From: Sphingomonas sp. S2-65
Lineage (GTDB): Bacteria; Pseudomonadota; Alphaproteobacteria; Sphingomonadales; Sphingomonadaceae
DNA: 64,000 bases
Assembly: GCF_021513175.1 (NCBI RefSeq)
Contig: NZ_CP090953.1
Coordinates: forward strand, 620,001-684,000
Reading direction: 5' to 3'
The notes under the pieces were generated by a model that ran no database searches, was not told where the DNA came from, and saw only the letters and a program-made list of their open reading frames with translations. Of this stretch, positions 19,725 through 30,475 are shown piece after piece. Numbering within the stretch: the first letter of the stretch is position 1; every line of letters starts with the position of its first letter. Made by a program: the position numbers and the translations under genes.

Positions 19725-21134
19725 CTATTCGGCGGCGGCGCGCGCCTCGTCCGCGTCGTCGATCTCGGCTGGGGGCAGCAACTCCACCGCCGGCGCCTTC
19801 GCCACCACGTCGACCGTGTCGATCGCCGTTAGCTCCGAATTGCCGGTATCGACGTTGAGCGCCTGGAAGCGGCGCGCCGATACCATCACCCGCCCCTCGA
19901 AGCTGGACACGAACTTGTTGTAATTCTCGACCGCGCTGTTGAGCCCGCCGCCGACGCGCTTGAGATGCGTCGCCGCCGTCGCCAGCCGCTCGTACATTTC
20001 CTTGCCCAGCTTGCCGACTTCGCGCGCGTCCTCGGTCAGCTTCTGCTGGCGCCACATCGCCGCGACGGTGCGCGCCAGCGGCAGGAACGCCGACGGACCC
20101 GCGATGATCACCCGGTTGCGCGCCGCGCGCTCCCAGAGCTCCATGTCGAACTCCAGCGCGCTCGACAGGAAATTGTCGCCCGGAATGTACATGATGACGA
20201 AGTCGGGCGCCTTGTCGAACTGCGCCCAATAGGCCTTGCGCGACAGCGCGTCGGCATGGTTGCGCACCGCCCGCGCATGCGACGCCAGCGCCGCCTGGCG
20301 CTCCTCCGCCGACGTCGCCTCGGACGCTTGCAGATAAGCGTCGAGCACGCACTTCACATCGACGATCAGCTGCTGGTCGCCCGGCAGGCGGATGATGAAG
20401 TCGGGACGCAGCATGCCGTCGTCGGTGGTGACCGACACTTCGGAAGCGAAATCGACATGCGCGTCGAGCCCGGCCAGCTCGATCAGGTTGCGGAACTGCT
20501 GCTCGCCCCAGCGCCCGCGGGTCTTGGGCGCCGCCCGCAGCGCGTTGACCAGCTTCGCCGTCTCGGTGCGGGTTTCACCGAGCCCCGCCTGCACCGACGA
20601 GATCGCCTCCTTCAGCGCGCCATAGCTGTCGTGGCGGTCCTTCTCGACCCGTTGCAGGCCTTCCTCATAGCGCTTGAGCGTCGATTCAACCGGCTGCAGC
20701 AAGGCCTTGAGCTTGGCTTCGTTCTTATCGCCGGCCTGGTTGAAGCGTGCATCGGCGCGTTCGAGGAAGCTCTTCTGCGCCTCGCCCAGCATGTTCGCGG
20801 CGAGCTCGCGAAATTGCCCGGCCATCACTTCGCGGGCGTTGACGAACTCGGTCAGCCGCTCCTCGAACGCGCCCGCCTTGGCCTTCAGCTCGGCATGTTC
20901 CAGCCGCGCCAGGTCGCGCTCGTCGCGAATTCGGGACAGCTCCGAACGCAGCGCCAGCGTCTCGCTCGCGCGCTCCTCGGCAGCAGCCAGGTCCATGATC
21001 GCGGCCTTGAAGTCCGCCTCGCGCTTGTCGCGCTCGGCGCGCATCTGCGCCACCCCTCGCCCGCCCAGCAGCCAGCCGGCCAGGATGCCGGCGAACAGCG
21101 CCAAGACGATCAATGCGAGAGCCAGGGGTTCCAA
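19725..21134 (-). CDS. rmuC: RmuC-family DNA recombination protein
   Basis: About 469 residues. An N-terminal membrane segment (LALALIVLALFAGILAGWLLGG) is followed by a coiled coil (residues about 30-130) and a nuclease-like core (RGRWGEQQFRNLIELAGL, RPDFIIRLPGDQQLIVDVKC, FVIMYIPGDNF), as in RmuC, which limits inversions at short repeats in E. coli. I chose the TTG at 21134 because GGAGG lies six bases ahead of it; a TTG further upstream has no comparable site. The C-terminal tail is acidic and Ala-rich. The stop is only a few bases from that of the convergent META gene. Confidence 0.92.
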   Translation of the reverse strand: MEPLALALIVLALFAGILAGWLLGGRGVAQMRAERDKREADFKAAIMDLAAAEERASETLALRSELSRIRDERDLARLEHAELKAKAGAFEERLTEFVNAREVMAGQFRELAANMLGEAQKSFLERADARFNQAGDKNEAKLKALLQPVESTLKRYEEGLQRVEKDRHDSYGALKEAISSVQAGLGETRTETAKLVNALRAAPKTRGRWGEQQFRNLIELAGLDAHVDFASEVSVTTDDGMLRPDFIIRLPGDQQLIVDVKCVLDAYLQASEATSAEERQAALASHARAVRNHADALSRKAYWAQFDKAPDFVIMYIPGDNFLSSALEFDMELWERAARNRVIIAGPSAFLPLARTVAAMWRQQKLTEDAREVGKLGKEMYERLATAATHLKRVGGGLNSAVENYNKFVSSFEGRVMVSARRFQALNVDTGNSELTAIDTVDVVAKAPAVELLPPAEIDDADEARAAAE

Positions 21135-21237
21135 AACACGCCTCCAAGAACAGAAGGCGAACCTACCCCGCCGCTCGGGGCCGGGCAAGCGGAAGCTTCA
21201 GGCGTCCATCGCCCGACGGCACCCGCCCGCCGCCGGA

Positions 21238-21762
21238 TCAGGCGGCGCGGCGCAGCTTGGTGAGCTTCTTCATGATCATGTCGCGCTTGAGCTTCGACAA
21301 GTGATCGAGGAACACGATGCCCTCCAGATGATCCATCTCGTGCTGGATGCAGGTCGCGAGCAGGCCGTCGAACACCGCGTCGTGCGACTCGCCCTTTTCG
21401 TCCAGCCACTTCACCCGGCATCGCGCGGGACGCTCGATATCGGCGAATTGCTCGGGGATCGACAGGCAGCCCTCGGTATAGACCGACATTTCTTCCGACG
21501 GTTCGGAGATTTTGGGATTGATGAAGACGCGCGGGTGCCGGATCGGCTTGCCCTCCTCGTCTTCCTCCTCCTGCAGGTCCATGACGACGACGCGCTTGGC
21601 GACGCCGACCTGGATCGCGGCCAGGCCGATGCCCGGCGCGTCGTACATCGTGTCGAACATGTCGGCGATCAGCTGGCGCAACGCATCGTCCACGTCCCCA
21701 ACGGGTTCGGAGACGAGGCGCAAGCGCGGATCGGGTACTTCGACAATCGGTAGAATGGCCAT
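21238..21762 (-). CDS. def: Peptide deformylase
   Basis: 174 residues from the ATG at 21762. Removes the formyl group from nascent N-formylmethionine. The three metal/active-site motifs are present: GIGLAAIQVG, EGCLSIP and QHEMDHLEG. An acidic insert (DLQEEEDEEG) lies near residue 75. It sits between recR and rmuC on the minus strand, with the methionyl-tRNA formyltransferase gene fmt divergent and close by, a frequent functional neighbourhood. Confidence 0.96.
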   Translation of the reverse strand: MAILPIVEVPDPRLRLVSEPVGDVDDALRQLIADMFDTMYDAPGIGLAAIQVGVAKRVVVMDLQEEEDEEGKPIRHPRVFINPKISEPSEEMSVYTEGCLSIPEQFADIERPARCRVKWLDEKGESHDAVFDGLLATCIQHEMDHLEGIVFLDHLSKLKRDMIMKKLTKLRRAA

Positions 21763-21809
21763 GCCGGTCAAATAGTCGCGGTCCCGGATCGCCGCAAGCA
21801 CCCGCGTGC

Positions 21810-22406
21810 TCAGGCGACCGGACGCCGCGCCCGCAATGCCTGGGCCAGCGTCCCTTCGTCGAGATAATCGAGCTCGCCCCCCACCGGCAGCCCATGCGCC
21901 AACTGGGTGATCCGCACCGGAAACGCCTCGAGCCGCTCGGCGACGTAATGCGCGGTGGTCTGGCCATCCAGCGTGGCGTTCATCGCCAGCACCACTTCGT
22001 CGACCCCGCCATCGGCGACCCGGCGGACCAGACTGTCGATGCGCAAATCCTCCGGACGGACCCCCTCCAGCGCCGACAGCCGCCCGCCCAGCACGTGGAA
22101 CTTGCCGGGAAACAGCCGCGCGCGGTCAAGCGCCCACAGGTCGGCGACTTCCTCCACCACGCACAAGGCGCGCGCATCCCGGCGCGGATCGGCGCAGATC
22201 GCGCACGGGTCCAGCGTGTCGACATTGCCGCAGATGCCGCAGGTGCTCAGCCTCTGGCTCACGGCGCCCAGCGCCGCCAGCAACGGGTCGAGCGCGGTCT
22301 CGCGCTTCTTGAGCAGATGCAGCACCGCGCGCCGCGCCGAGCGGGGGCCAAGCCCCGGCAGCCGCGACAGGGCCTGGGTGAGTGCCTCGATTTCAGGAGA
22401 AGCCAT
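21810..22406 (-). CDS. recR: Recombination protein RecR
   Basis: 198 residues from the ATG at 22406. Works with RecF and RecO to load RecA at gaps. It has the N-terminal helix-hairpin-helix ([20 protein letters not shown]), a four-cysteine zinc finger ([16 protein letters not shown]), the Toprim domain ([34 protein letters not shown]) and a C-terminal Walker B-like segment. It is first in the recR-def-rmuC group and divergent from fmt over about 50 bases. Confidence 0.96.
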   Translation of the reverse strand: MASPEIEALTQALSRLPGLGPRSARRAVLHLLKKRETALDPLLAALGAVSQRLSTCGICGNVDTLDPCAICADPRRDARALCVVEEVADLWALDRARLFPGKFHVLGGRLSALEGVRPEDLRIDSLVRRVADGGVDEVVLAMNATLDGQTTAHYVAERLEAFPVRITQLAHGLPVGGELDYLDEGTLAQALRARRPVA

Positions 22407-22459
22407 GAACGCGACATAGGGACTTGCGCCCGGCACTGCCAAGCGGTTGAGGAGATGCC

Positions 22460-23362
22460 ATGCGGATCATCTTCATGGGAACTCCCGAATTCGCCGTTCC
22501 GGTGCTCGACGCGCTGGTGCAGGCAGGGCACCAGGTGCTGGCAGCGTACAGCCAGCCGCCGCGCCGCGCCGGCCGCGGCAAGCAACTGACGCCCTCGCCG
22601 GTGCATGCCCGTGCCGAGGCCCTGGGGATCGAAGTCCGCACTCCGGTAACCTTGCGCGATGCCGACGCGCAGGCGGCGTTCGCCGCGCTCGGTGCCGATG
22701 TGGCGGTGGTCGCGGCCTATGGGCTGATCCTGCCGCGGCCGATCCTCGCGGCGCCCCGGCTGGGCTGCCTCAACGTTCATGCCTCGCTGCTGCCGCGCTG
22801 GCGCGGTGCCGCGCCGATCCAGCGCGCCATACTGGCCGGTGATGCGGAGACCGGCGTCGGCATCATGCAGATGGAGGCGGGTCTCGACACCGGCCCCGTC
22901 CGCCTGGAGGGTCGCACGGCCATCGATTCGAAGACCGCAGGCGATCTCACGGCCGAACTGAGCGCGATGGGCGCCAGGCTCATGCTCGAGGTTCTCGCCG
23001 ACCCCGACGCCTTTCCGCCCGCGCCGCAGCCCGAGCAGGGCATCACCCACGCGCCCAAGATCGACAAGGCCGAGGCGCGGCTCGACTTCACGCAATCCGC
23101 GGCGACGGTCGAACGCCAGATCCGCGCGTTCAATCCCGCACCCGGCGGGTTCTTCGAGCTGAACGGAGAACGGATACGCGTACACGCAGCCCTCTGCGTT
23201 CCGGGCGCCGGCGCGCCGGGCACCGTGCTCGACGCCGCACTCACCATCGCCTGTGGCGACGGCGCGATCCGCCCGACATCGGTACAGCGCGCCGGCCGCG
23301 GCATCATGCCGGCCGAGGAGCTGTTGCGCGGCTTCGCCATCCCGCCAGGCACGCGGCTTTGA
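22460..23362 (+). CDS. fmt: Methionyl-tRNA formyltransferase
   Basis: 300 residues. Formylates initiator Met-tRNA using 10-formyl-tetrahydrofolate. The N-terminal GART-like domain shows [27 protein letters not shown] and the catalytic [20 protein letters not shown] with Asn, His and the downstream DTGPV. A C-terminal OB-fold domain follows (KADARLDFTQ-type region, [12 protein letters not shown]). The ATG has GGAG upstream, and the stop overlaps the TTG start of truA. Confidence 0.96.
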   Translation: MRIIFMGTPEFAVPVLDALVQAGHQVLAAYSQPPRRAGRGKQLTPSPVHARAEALGIEVRTPVTLRDADAQAAFAALGADVAVVAAYGLILPRPILAAPRLGCLNVHASLLPRWRGAAPIQRAILAGDAETGVGIMQMEAGLDTGPVRLEGRTAIDSKTAGDLTAELSAMGARLMLEVLADPDAFPPAPQPEQGITHAPKIDKAEARLDFTQSAATVERQIRAFNPAPGGFFELNGERIRVHAALCVPGAGAPGTVLDAALTIACGDGAIRPTSVQRAGRGIMPAEELLRGFAIPPGTRL

Positions 23363-24135
23363 CTCGGTTCGCGCTGACCGTCGAGTTCGACGGCCGCCCG
23401 TTCATGGGGTGGCAGCGCCAGAGCCACGGCCCCAGTGTCCAGCAGGCGATCGAGGACGCCGCAGGCAGCGTCACCGGCGAGACCGTGACGGTCCACGCGG
23501 CAGGACGTACCGATGCCGGCGTCCATGGCCTTGGCATGCGCGCGCACCTCGATATCGCCCGCGACCTGACGCCGTTCCGCCTGATGGAGGCACTCAACGC
23601 CCGCCTGCGTCCCAACCCGGTGGCCATTCTCGACTGCGTGGTAGTACCCGACGACTGGCATGCCCGCTTTTCCTGCCGCGCCCGCCACTACGAATATCGC
23701 ATCGTCAATCGGCGCGCGCCGCTCACGCACGAAAAGGGCCTGGCCTGGCGTCTGGCCAACCCGCTCGACGCCCCGGCGATGCACGACGCCGCCCAGCAGC
23801 TGGTGGGGCTCCACGACTTCACCACCTTCCGCTCGGCGCATTGCCAGTCGGACAGCCCGGTCAAGACGCTCGACCGGCTCGACGTCACGCGCGAGGCCGA
23901 TCGCATCCTGATCCGCGCCTCCGCCCGCTCCTTCCTTCACCACCAGGTGCGCTCGATGGTGGGATGCCTCGCGCTCGTCGGTCAGGGGCGTTGGAGCGTG
24001 TCGGACGTCGGGCGCGCGCTATCGGCAAAGGACCGTCAGGCACTGGGCCTCAACGCCCCGCCCGACGGGCTCTTCTTCCTGCGCGCCGACTATCCGCGAG
24101 CCGACGCCGCAGTCGACCCGCCGCTCAGCGGCTGA
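23359..24135 (+). CDS. truA: tRNA pseudouridine(38-40) synthase TruA
   Basis: 258 residues. Makes pseudouridine in the anticodon arm of tRNAs. It begins with [19 protein letters not shown]; the catalytic aspartate lies in [25 protein letters not shown] is the conserved C-terminal stretch. The start is a TTG overlapping the fmt stop (TTGA). Its last 11 bases overlap the convergent methyltransferase gene. Confidence 0.95.
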   Translation: MTRFALTVEFDGRPFMGWQRQSHGPSVQQAIEDAAGSVTGETVTVHAAGRTDAGVHGLGMRAHLDIARDLTPFRLMEALNARLRPNPVAILDCVVVPDDWHARFSCRARHYEYRIVNRRAPLTHEKGLAWRLANPLDAPAMHDAAQQLVGLHDFTTFRSAHCQSDSPVKTLDRLDVTREADRILIRASARSFLHHQVRSMVGCLALVGQGRWSVSDVGRALSAKDRQALGLNAPPDGLFFLRADYPRADAAVDPPLSG

Positions 24136-25321
24136 ACCGCGCCGCCAGTTCGACATGAGTCGACCAGCGGAACTGGCCCACCGGTTGCACCCAGTCGAGC
24201 GTATAGCCGCCTTTGCACAAAGTCTCGGCATCGCGCGCGAAGGTACTGGGATTACACGAAACATATGCCACCAGCGGCACCTTGGATGCGGCCAGTTCGG
24301 CGACCTGCTCGCGCGCGCCTGCGCGCGGCGGATCCAGCACCACTGCATCGAAGTTGTTCAAGTCACCAGGCTGCAGGGGCCGCCGGAACAGGTCGCGATG
24401 GTCGGCGAAAACGGCCCGTTGCGCGCGCGTGGCCGCGGCCTTGAGCGCCAGGATAGGATCGCGCGCGGCTTCGGCGGCATAGACCCGCGCGCCGGGCAGC
24501 GCGAAGGTGAAGGTGCCCAGCCCGGCGAACAAATCCGCCACTGCCCGCGCGGCGCCGACGACCGCGCGCACCGCCGCGATCAGCGCAGCCTCTCCTTCGC
24601 GCGTCGCCTGAAGGAAGTTGCCCGGCGGGAACGGCACCGCGACGCCGCCCAGCGTGACCGCCACCGGCTCGGGCTCCCACCGCGCCGTCGGCCCGAACCC
24701 CTCGTCGATCGAAAAGCGCGCAAGCTTGTGGCGCCCGGCAAAGGCGGTGATCGCCTCGGCCGCGGCCAGCCCCTGGGCTTCCAGCCCGTCAATCAGAACG
24801 TCACGTCCCTGGTCGGTCTGCGCCAGATGCACGTTGATCCGCCGGTTGCCCGGGATCAACGCCGCCAGCAGTCCCCGCAGCGGCGCGACCAGCTGGAACA
24901 GCTCGGGCGCCAGTACCCAGCATTCCTCGATGTCGATCAGCGTGTGGCTGTTCTGCTCGGTGAACCCCATGCGCACCTGCCGCCCGCGCCGTTCGGCATG
25001 CAGGGTAGCCCGCCGGCGGGTGTTCGGCGGCGACAGCAGCGGCGTGCGGATCTCCGCCTCCAGCCCCTGCGCCGCCAGCGCCCCACCGATCCGGTCGACG
25101 ATGAACCCGCTCCAGCTGGCATCGTCCAGATGCTGGAGCTGGCATCCGCCGCATGCCGGGAAATGCTTGCACGGCGGCTGCTGGTGATGCGGGCCCGGGA
25201 CGACCGCACCGTCGTCCGCCAGCAGATCCCCGGGCGCGGCGAAGCGCACATGCCGTCCGTCCGCCGTCACCCCGTCCCCGCGTCCGGCAACCCGTATGAT
25301 CTCGTTCAAACTCGAAGACAT
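24125..25321 (-). CDS. RumA/TrmA-family RNA (uracil-5) methyltransferase
   Basis: 398 residues, a class I SAM enzyme of the RlmD/RlmC group that makes m5U in 23S rRNA. The iron-sulfur cluster ligands are visible as C-x5-C-x2-C ([12 protein letters not shown], near residue 51), with a fourth cysteine in IEECWVL. The methyltransferase core has [26 protein letters not shown] and the nucleophile in [12 protein letters not shown]. The TRAM domain found at the N-terminus of RlmD is reduced or absent here. It overlaps nnrD upstream by 16 bases and truA convergently by 11. Confidence 0.9.
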   Translation of the reverse strand: MSSSLNEIIRVAGRGDGVTADGRHVRFAAPGDLLADDGAVVPGPHHQQPPCKHFPACGGCQLQHLDDASWSGFIVDRIGGALAAQGLEAEIRTPLLSPPNTRRRATLHAERRGRQVRMGFTEQNSHTLIDIEECWVLAPELFQLVAPLRGLLAALIPGNRRINVHLAQTDQGRDVLIDGLEAQGLAAAEAITAFAGRHKLARFSIDEGFGPTARWEPEPVAVTLGGVAVPFPPGNFLQATREGEAALIAAVRAVVGAARAVADLFAGLGTFTFALPGARVYAAEAARDPILALKAAATRAQRAVFADHRDLFRRPLQPGDLNNFDAVVLDPPRAGAREQVAELAASKVPLVAYVSCNPSTFARDAETLCKGGYTLDWVQPVGQFRWSTHVELAARFSR

Positions 25322-26715
25322 TCATCAACCGCTTGTGAAATAGGTTCAATCAACGCGTCGGCATGGAAGGCGGGCCCGGCAAGCTGCGCCGCGCGGCCAT
25401 GCAGCCATGTCGCCGCCTCGGCGGCTTGCACGCTCTTGGCGCCCTGCGCGACCTGCGCGGCGAGCAGCCCCGCGAGCACATCTCCCGTTCCTGCCGTCGA
25501 CAGCCAGGGCGAGGCTCCGGCCAGCACCCGCACTGCCCCCTTGGGCGAGGCGATCACCGTATCCGCGCCTTTGTGCACGATCGTCGCCCCCGTCGCCCGC
25601 GCAGCGGCGAGCGTGCGGTCGATCTTGCTGCCATCGAACCCGAACATCCGGTCGAACTCGCCCGAATGGGGCGTCAGCCAGGTGGGTGCGGTACGCGTCT
25701 GCAGCCAGGACGCGGCATTGGTCGCCATCAGGCTGAGCGCGTCGCCGTCGAGCACCAGCGGCTTGTCGGCGGCGAGGGCAGCCCGCAGATAGGCGTCGGC
25801 ATTGCCGTCTCGGCCCAACCCAGGCCCCAGGACAATGGCATCGATCCGGTCCCATTCGAGAAACTCGGCGAGATCGGCGCTGCTGCCGAACCGGCGCCGC
25901 ACCAGCGCGTCCGGGCCGCCTTGCCAGGGCTCGGCGCCCGCCAGCACGACATATCCGGCGCCCGATCGCATCGCCGCCACCGACGCCAGCCGCGCCGCCC
26001 CCGGCATCGCCCCTTCGATCGCCACCACCAGCCCGCGGCTGTATTTGTGGCTATGCGCGTGCGGCGTGTGGAGGCGCGGTCGCCCGACCGTTCGCCATCC
26101 GGTGTCGCTCTCGATCCCGATATCGGCAAGCAGCACCCGCCCCGACCGCTCGAGACCTGCGTCGAGCAGATGTGCAGGCTTCAGCGCGCCGAGCGCCAGC
26201 GTCACGTCGACACCGAGCGGCGCGCCCAGATCGGCGCCGGTGTCGGTATCCAGCCCCGATACCAGGTCGATCGCCAGCGTGAACTCGGCCTGGGCGCACA
26301 GGTCGGCAAACACTGCCGCCAGCCCACGCTCGAGCGGTCGGGCAAGGCCGGTTCCGAACAGCCCGTCGACCAGCACCGGACGCGGCCTTGCCGCGTAGAG
26401 CGACGTGGTCGTGCCTTGCCAAAGCGCATGCATCCGCGCGGCGGCGCCCTCTTTGGGCGCACCGGTCGCCACGACGCTGACGTCCAGCCCCTCATTCTGT
26501 AAAAGCCGTGCCGCGACATAGGCATCGCCGCCATTGTTGCCGGGGCCCGCGAGGATCAGGATCGGCCTCCCCATCGCGAAGCGTGCGGTTTCCCGCGCCA
26601 CCGCCGCGCCGGCACGCTCCATCAAGGCGTCCTGCGATACACCCGACGCGAACACCGCCTGCTCGGCGGCGACGATCTGGGCGGCGGTGAGGATCGGCGC
26701 GCCGGCCGGTATCAC
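25306..26715 (-). CDS. nnrD: Bifunctional NAD(P)HX epimerase/dehydratase
   Basis: 469 residues. Repairs hydrated NAD(P)H: the N-terminal YjeF_N domain epimerises NAD(P)HX and the C-terminal ribokinase-like domain dehydrates it with ADP or ATP. N-terminal marks are LMERAGAAVARE and ILAGPGNNGGDAYVAARLL; C-terminal marks are HKYSRGLVVAIEG, VLGPGLGRD, VLDGDALSLM, WLTPHSGEFDRMFG and STAGTGDVLAGLLAA. Start chosen at GTG 26715, overlapping the lipoprotein gene stop (GTGA); the frame is open further upstream but shows no family sequence. Confidence 0.95.
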   Translation of the reverse strand: MIPAGAPILTAAQIVAAEQAVFASGVSQDALMERAGAAVARETARFAMGRPILILAGPGNNGGDAYVAARLLQNEGLDVSVVATGAPKEGAAARMHALWQGTTTSLYAARPRPVLVDGLFGTGLARPLERGLAAVFADLCAQAEFTLAIDLVSGLDTDTGADLGAPLGVDVTLALGALKPAHLLDAGLERSGRVLLADIGIESDTGWRTVGRPRLHTPHAHSHKYSRGLVVAIEGAMPGAARLASVAAMRSGAGYVVLAGAEPWQGGPDALVRRRFGSSADLAEFLEWDRIDAIVLGPGLGRDGNADAYLRAALAADKPLVLDGDALSLMATNAASWLQTRTAPTWLTPHSGEFDRMFGFDGSKIDRTLAAARATGATIVHKGADTVIASPKGAVRVLAGASPWLSTAGTGDVLAGLLAAQVAQGAKSVQAAEAATWLHGRAAQLAGPAFHADALIEPISQAVDECLRV

Positions 26716-27152
26716 CGCCGCGCCTCGGAACCCTTGACGGTTGCCGGCAGCCGGTATCGCGCCCCGCCCAGCGCCACTTCGATAACGTCGGGCCCCAGCA
26801 CCGTGACCACCGCGCGCTCGGCTCCGTCCGCCGCCACGACGCCGCGGCCGTCCTTGGTCACCAATAGCCGGTGAAAGCCGCCTTCGGGCTGGCGCAGTGT
26901 CAGGAACATGCCGTCCTGCGACTGGACGCGGTCCACGGTGCAACTGCGGGTGAACGTGTCCGACCCGACCGGCGCACAGGCGATCTTGCCCTCGGCCTCG
27001 GCATAGGCCTCGCTCTGCGCCGCGCGCTTGGCGTCGGCCGGCTTGTCAGGAAGCGCCGGCTTGCACGCGGCGAGCAGCAGCAGCGCAGCCAGTCCCCCGC
27101 GCGCCGGCAGCGCGCGAGGGCAGGAGCGTGAATCAGATATCCGCGTATACAT
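26712..27152 (-). CDS. Small predicted lipoprotein
   Basis: 146 residues. The N-terminus has a hydrophobic stretch ending in a lipobox ([12 protein letters not shown], cysteine near residue 30), so a lipid-anchored envelope protein is likely. The mature part contains two cysteines ([18 protein letters not shown]) and beta-strand-like segments. I do not recognise a family. It overlaps the 3' end of ilvD by 20 bases and the nnrD start by four, so it is co-transcribed with both. Confidence 0.75.
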   Translation of the reverse strand: MYTRISDSRSCPRALPARGGLAALLLLAACKPALPDKPADAKRAAQSEAYAEAEGKIACAPVGSDTFTRSCTVDRVQSQDGMFLTLRQPEGGFHRLLVTKDGRGVVAADGAERAVVTVLGPDVIEVALGGARYRLPATVKGSEARR

Positions 27153-28854
27153 GGCGTTCGGCGCTGGCTCCCGGGTGCGTCACCGCGCCCTTATAGGCCG
27201 GGCCGACGGTTCGGGAATAGCGCCACAGCGCGCCGGATTGATAGTCGTTGACGCGCGGCTGCCACCGCGCCCGCCGCTCGGCGACTTCGGCCTCGGGCAC
27301 CTGGAGGTCGATCGTCCCCGCTTCGGCGTCGATGCGGATCAAATCGCCATCCTCCACCAGCGCGATCGGCCCGCCTTCCGCAGCCTCCGGCCCGACATGC
27401 CCGATGCAGAAGCCGCGCGTGCCGCCGGAGAAGCGGCCGTCGGTGATCAGCGCCACCTTCTCGCCCATGCCCAGCCCATACAGCGCGGCAGTGGTCGACA
27501 GCATCTCGCGCATGCCCGGACCGCCCTTGGGCCCTTCATAGCGGATGACGATCACTTCGCCTTCGCGGATCGCGCGCTGCTCGACCGCCGCGAACGCCTC
27601 TTCCTCGCAATCGAAGCAGCGCGCCGGGCCCTCGAACTGCAGACGATGCATGCCCGCCACCTTCACGATCGCGCCGTCCGGCGCCAGCGATCCGCGCAAT
27701 CCCACCACGCCGCCGGTCGGCGTGAGCGGCGTCTTGACGTCATGGATCACCTTCTGATGGGGGTTCCAGGTCACCTCATCGATGTTCTCGCCCAGCGTCC
27801 TGCCGCTGACGGTCATACAGTCGCCGTGCAGGAAGCCGCCCGCCAACAGCGTCTTCATCAGCATGTACACGCCGCCGGCCTCGTACATATCCTTGGCGAC
27901 ATAGCGCCCGCCCGGCTTCAGATCGGCGATGTAGGGGGTCGTCTTGAAGATCTCGGCCACGTCGAACAGGTCGAACTCGATGCCGGCCTCGCTCGCCATC
28001 GCCGGCAAGTGCAGCGCGGCGTTGGTCGATCCGCCCGTCGCCGCGACCACGCGCGCCGCGTTTTCGAACGCGTCGCGGGTACACAGGTCGCGCGGGCGCA
28101 GGTTGCGCGCGATCAACTCCATCACCTGCACCCCGGCGGCATGCGCCACCTGTTCTCTGCTGGTATAAGGAGCAGGCGCCATGTTGCTGTTCGGAATGGA
28201 CAACCCAATCGCTTCGGCAACGCAGGCCATGGTGTTGGCAGTGAACTGCCCGCCACAGGCGCCGGCACCCGGACAGGCGACCTTTTCCAGATCATGCACT
28301 TCGCTCAGCGGACACGCACCCGCGGCGTAGCGGCCGACCGCTTCGAACACATCGACCACGGTCACGTCCTTGTCGTGGAAGCGGCCCGGCAGGATCGATC
28401 CGCCATAGACGAAGATCGACGGCACGTTGAGGCGCAGCATCGCCATCATCATCCCCGGCAGCGATTTGTCGCACCCGGCAAAGCCCACCAGCGCGTCATA
28501 GCAATGCCCGCGCACGCTGAGCTCGACTGAATCTGCGATCACTTCGCGGCTGACGAGCGACGACTTCATCCCCTGGTGGCCCATGGCGATGCCGTCGGTA
28601 ACGGTGATGGTGTTGAACCGCCGCGGCATACCGCCGCCCGCAATCACCCCGCGCCGCGCGACTTCTGCCTGTGCGTCGAGCGTGATGTTGCACGGCGCGC
28701 TGTCGTTGCCCGCGGACGCCACGCCGACGAACGGCTTGGCGATGTCCTCCTCGGGAATGCCCATCGCATAGTAATAGCTTCGGTGCGGCGCGCGCTCGGG
28801 ACCAACGGAAACATGACGGCTGGGGAGCGTGGATTTATCAAACTGGTGTGTCAT
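27133..28854 (-). CDS. ilvD: Dihydroxy-acid dehydratase IlvD
   Basis: 573 residues. Dehydrates 2,3-dihydroxy acids in valine, leucine and isoleucine synthesis using an iron-sulfur cluster. Cluster cysteines are seen in [15 protein letters not shown] and [18 protein letters not shown]; other signatures are [24 protein letters not shown] and [12 protein letters not shown]. It belongs to the same superfamily as the edd product at 59182, and the two are clearly distinct paralogues. It lies 11 bases after the amidohydrolase-like gene and overlaps the lipoprotein gene. Sugar-acid dehydratases are related, but the length and motifs favour IlvD. Confidence 0.93.
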   Translation of the reverse strand: MTHQFDKSTLPSRHVSVGPERAPHRSYYYAMGIPEEDIAKPFVGVASAGNDSAPCNITLDAQAEVARRGVIAGGGMPRRFNTITVTDGIAMGHQGMKSSLVSREVIADSVELSVRGHCYDALVGFAGCDKSLPGMMMAMLRLNVPSIFVYGGSILPGRFHDKDVTVVDVFEAVGRYAAGACPLSEVHDLEKVACPGAGACGGQFTANTMACVAEAIGLSIPNSNMAPAPYTSREQVAHAAGVQVMELIARNLRPRDLCTRDAFENAARVVAATGGSTNAALHLPAMASEAGIEFDLFDVAEIFKTTPYIADLKPGGRYVAKDMYEAGGVYMLMKTLLAGGFLHGDCMTVSGRTLGENIDEVTWNPHQKVIHDVKTPLTPTGGVVGLRGSLAPDGAIVKVAGMHRLQFEGPARCFDCEEEAFAAVEQRAIREGEVIVIRYEGPKGGPGMREMLSTTAALYGLGMGEKVALITDGRFSGGTRGFCIGHVGPEAAEGGPIALVEDGDLIRIDAEAGTIDLQVPEAEVAERRARWQPRVNDYQSGALWRYSRTVGPAYKGAVTHPGASAERHVYADI

Positions 28855-28865
28855 AGCGCGACAGG

Positions 28866-29600
28866 CTATTGCGCGGCAGCAACTCCGCGCGCAAGACTAT
28901 TGCGCAAAGAATTTGCCAGTTCGGCGAGCAGTGCAGTCCACCCGGCAACCCCGTCGCGGTGGCGGATCAGATCGTTGCGGATCTCGATCGCCGCGGAGGG
29001 GATGCCATTGGCTTCGGCGTGCCGGTTCAGAGTCGCGTTAAGCAGCCGCCCCGAATAAGGCTGGTTGTCCCCGGTCACCCATCCACGCTCCTCGAAGAAG
29101 CGGATCGCCGGCAGCGCGGCGCGGGCGTCGCGATTGTAGAGGATGCCGACTTCCCACGGCCGGTCGGTACCACCCTGTTCCAGCCGCGGCGTGAAGCTGT
29201 GGATCGACAGGATCAGCCTGGGCCGCTGAGCGCGCACCCGGTTGGCGAGCAATCGGTGATAGGGCGCATGGAAGCGCGCGATCCGCTCGGCACGGTCGGC
29301 ATGTTCATTGCCGGGGACCGCATGGCCGTCGGATCGGAGCGGGATCAGCGCAGGATGGTCGGGCTCGCGGTGGAGATCGACGACCAGCCGCGACGCCGTC
29401 GCCAGGATCGCCGGCGCGTCGAGCGTCGCGGCAACACCGCGGGTAAGTGGCCCGGCGCCGATATCCACGCCAATGTGCAGATCGAGCAGCTCGGGCGCGA
29501 TGCCGAGATCCACATCGTCCGGCACGGCTTTTGAGGCATGGTCGCAAAGGAGCAGGATATCCCGCTGCGACCCCTCAAGTATTTCAGCCGGTGGTGTCAT
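28866..29600 (-). CDS. N-formylglutamate amidohydrolase-family protein
   Basis: 244 residues of the FGase family. Conserved segments are [26 protein letters not shown] and [10 protein letters not shown], which supply the zinc-binding acidic and histidine residues, and [10 protein letters not shown]. Classical FGases release formate from N-formylglutamate in histidine degradation, but no hut genes are near; family members also hydrolyse other N-acyl compounds, so the substrate is open. The start overlaps the stop of the enoyl-CoA hydratase-like gene by four bases. Confidence 0.85.
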   Translation of the reverse strand: MTPPAEILEGSQRDILLLCDHASKAVPDDVDLGIAPELLDLHIGVDIGAGPLTRGVAATLDAPAILATASRLVVDLHREPDHPALIPLRSDGHAVPGNEHADRAERIARFHAPYHRLLANRVRAQRPRLILSIHSFTPRLEQGGTDRPWEVGILYNRDARAALPAIRFFEERGWVTGDNQPYSGRLLNATLNRHAEANGIPSAAIEIRNDLIRHRDGVAGWTALLAELANSLRNSLARGVAAAQ

Positions 29601-30325
29601 CGGAAGTCCGCTTCTCGCTTGTCTTGGAATGCCCGGAGTCCTTCGGCAAACTCCGCACCGCCAAAGGCCGCGTCGAACTGCGCATCAAGGCCGCTGCTGC
29701 CGGCCACCATGCGCTTGAGCAATCGCACGGCGCCCGGCGCATTGGCGGCGATCCGCAGCGCCATCGCCTGTGCCGCGGCGCCCGCATCCTGCGCACGAGC
29801 CTCCACCAGCCCGATCTGCGCGGCCGCATCGGCATCGATCCGCTCGGCAGTGAACAGCAGCCGCGACGCCTGTCCCCGGCCGATCTGCGTCACAAGCCGC
29901 GCGACATCAGCCTGCGGATAGCCGATGCCCAGCCTTGCCGGCGTGATTGCGAAAACCGCATCATCGCCGGCGATGCGGATGTCGGCCGCCAGCGTCAGGG
30001 CCACTGCCGCGCCGAAGCAGCCGCCGTCGATCGCGGCGATGACCGGCATCGGCAATGCCGCGACCGCCTCAATGCCGGCGCGCATCGCCTGGCGAAACCG
30101 CACCCGCAGATCCGGATCGTCCCGAAGCCGCGCGAACTCGCCGATGTCCGCGCCTGCCGAGAAGATGCCGGAAGCCTCCGAGCGCAGGATCACCGCGCGG
30201 GCATCGCCGATCCGGCCGAGCGTCTCGGCCAGCGTGTCCCACCCGGCGATCGGCAGCGCGTTGCGCGCCGCCCCGCGGTCGAGCGTGACGACGGCGATCG
30301 GTCCGTCTTGAAGCAAGTGGATCAT
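29597..30325 (-). CDS. Enoyl-CoA hydratase/isomerase-family protein
   Basis: 242 residues from the ATG at 30325. Crotonase fold with the oxyanion-hole segments VILRSEASGIFSAGADIGEF and DGGCFGAAVALTLAAD, and the trimerisation tail. The usual catalytic glutamate after helix 4 is not obvious (TPARLGIGYPQADVARL), so it may be an isomerase or another crotonase activity rather than a classical hydratase. First of a chain of overlapping or closely spaced genes that runs to the methyltransferase gene at 24125. Confidence 0.87.
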   Translation of the reverse strand: MIHLLQDGPIAVVTLDRGAARNALPIAGWDTLAETLGRIGDARAVILRSEASGIFSAGADIGEFARLRDDPDLRVRFRQAMRAGIEAVAALPMPVIAAIDGGCFGAAVALTLAADIRIAGDDAVFAITPARLGIGYPQADVARLVTQIGRGQASRLLFTAERIDADAAAQIGLVEARAQDAGAAAQAMALRIAANAPGAVRLLKRMVAGSSGLDAQFDAAFGGAEFAEGLRAFQDKREADFR

Positions 30326-30475
30326 GGGACGGCTCTGCCCGATCGGGCGGAGCCTGTCACGATGGTGGCGCGGGGCGAGCCGGGCCACCAGCGGACGTCC
30401 GGCCCCGCCGTCTGATCCGCTGCGTCCACTCTCTCGCACGCCCGCAAAGCCCCGCTTACCAAGCCTGGCAGACGC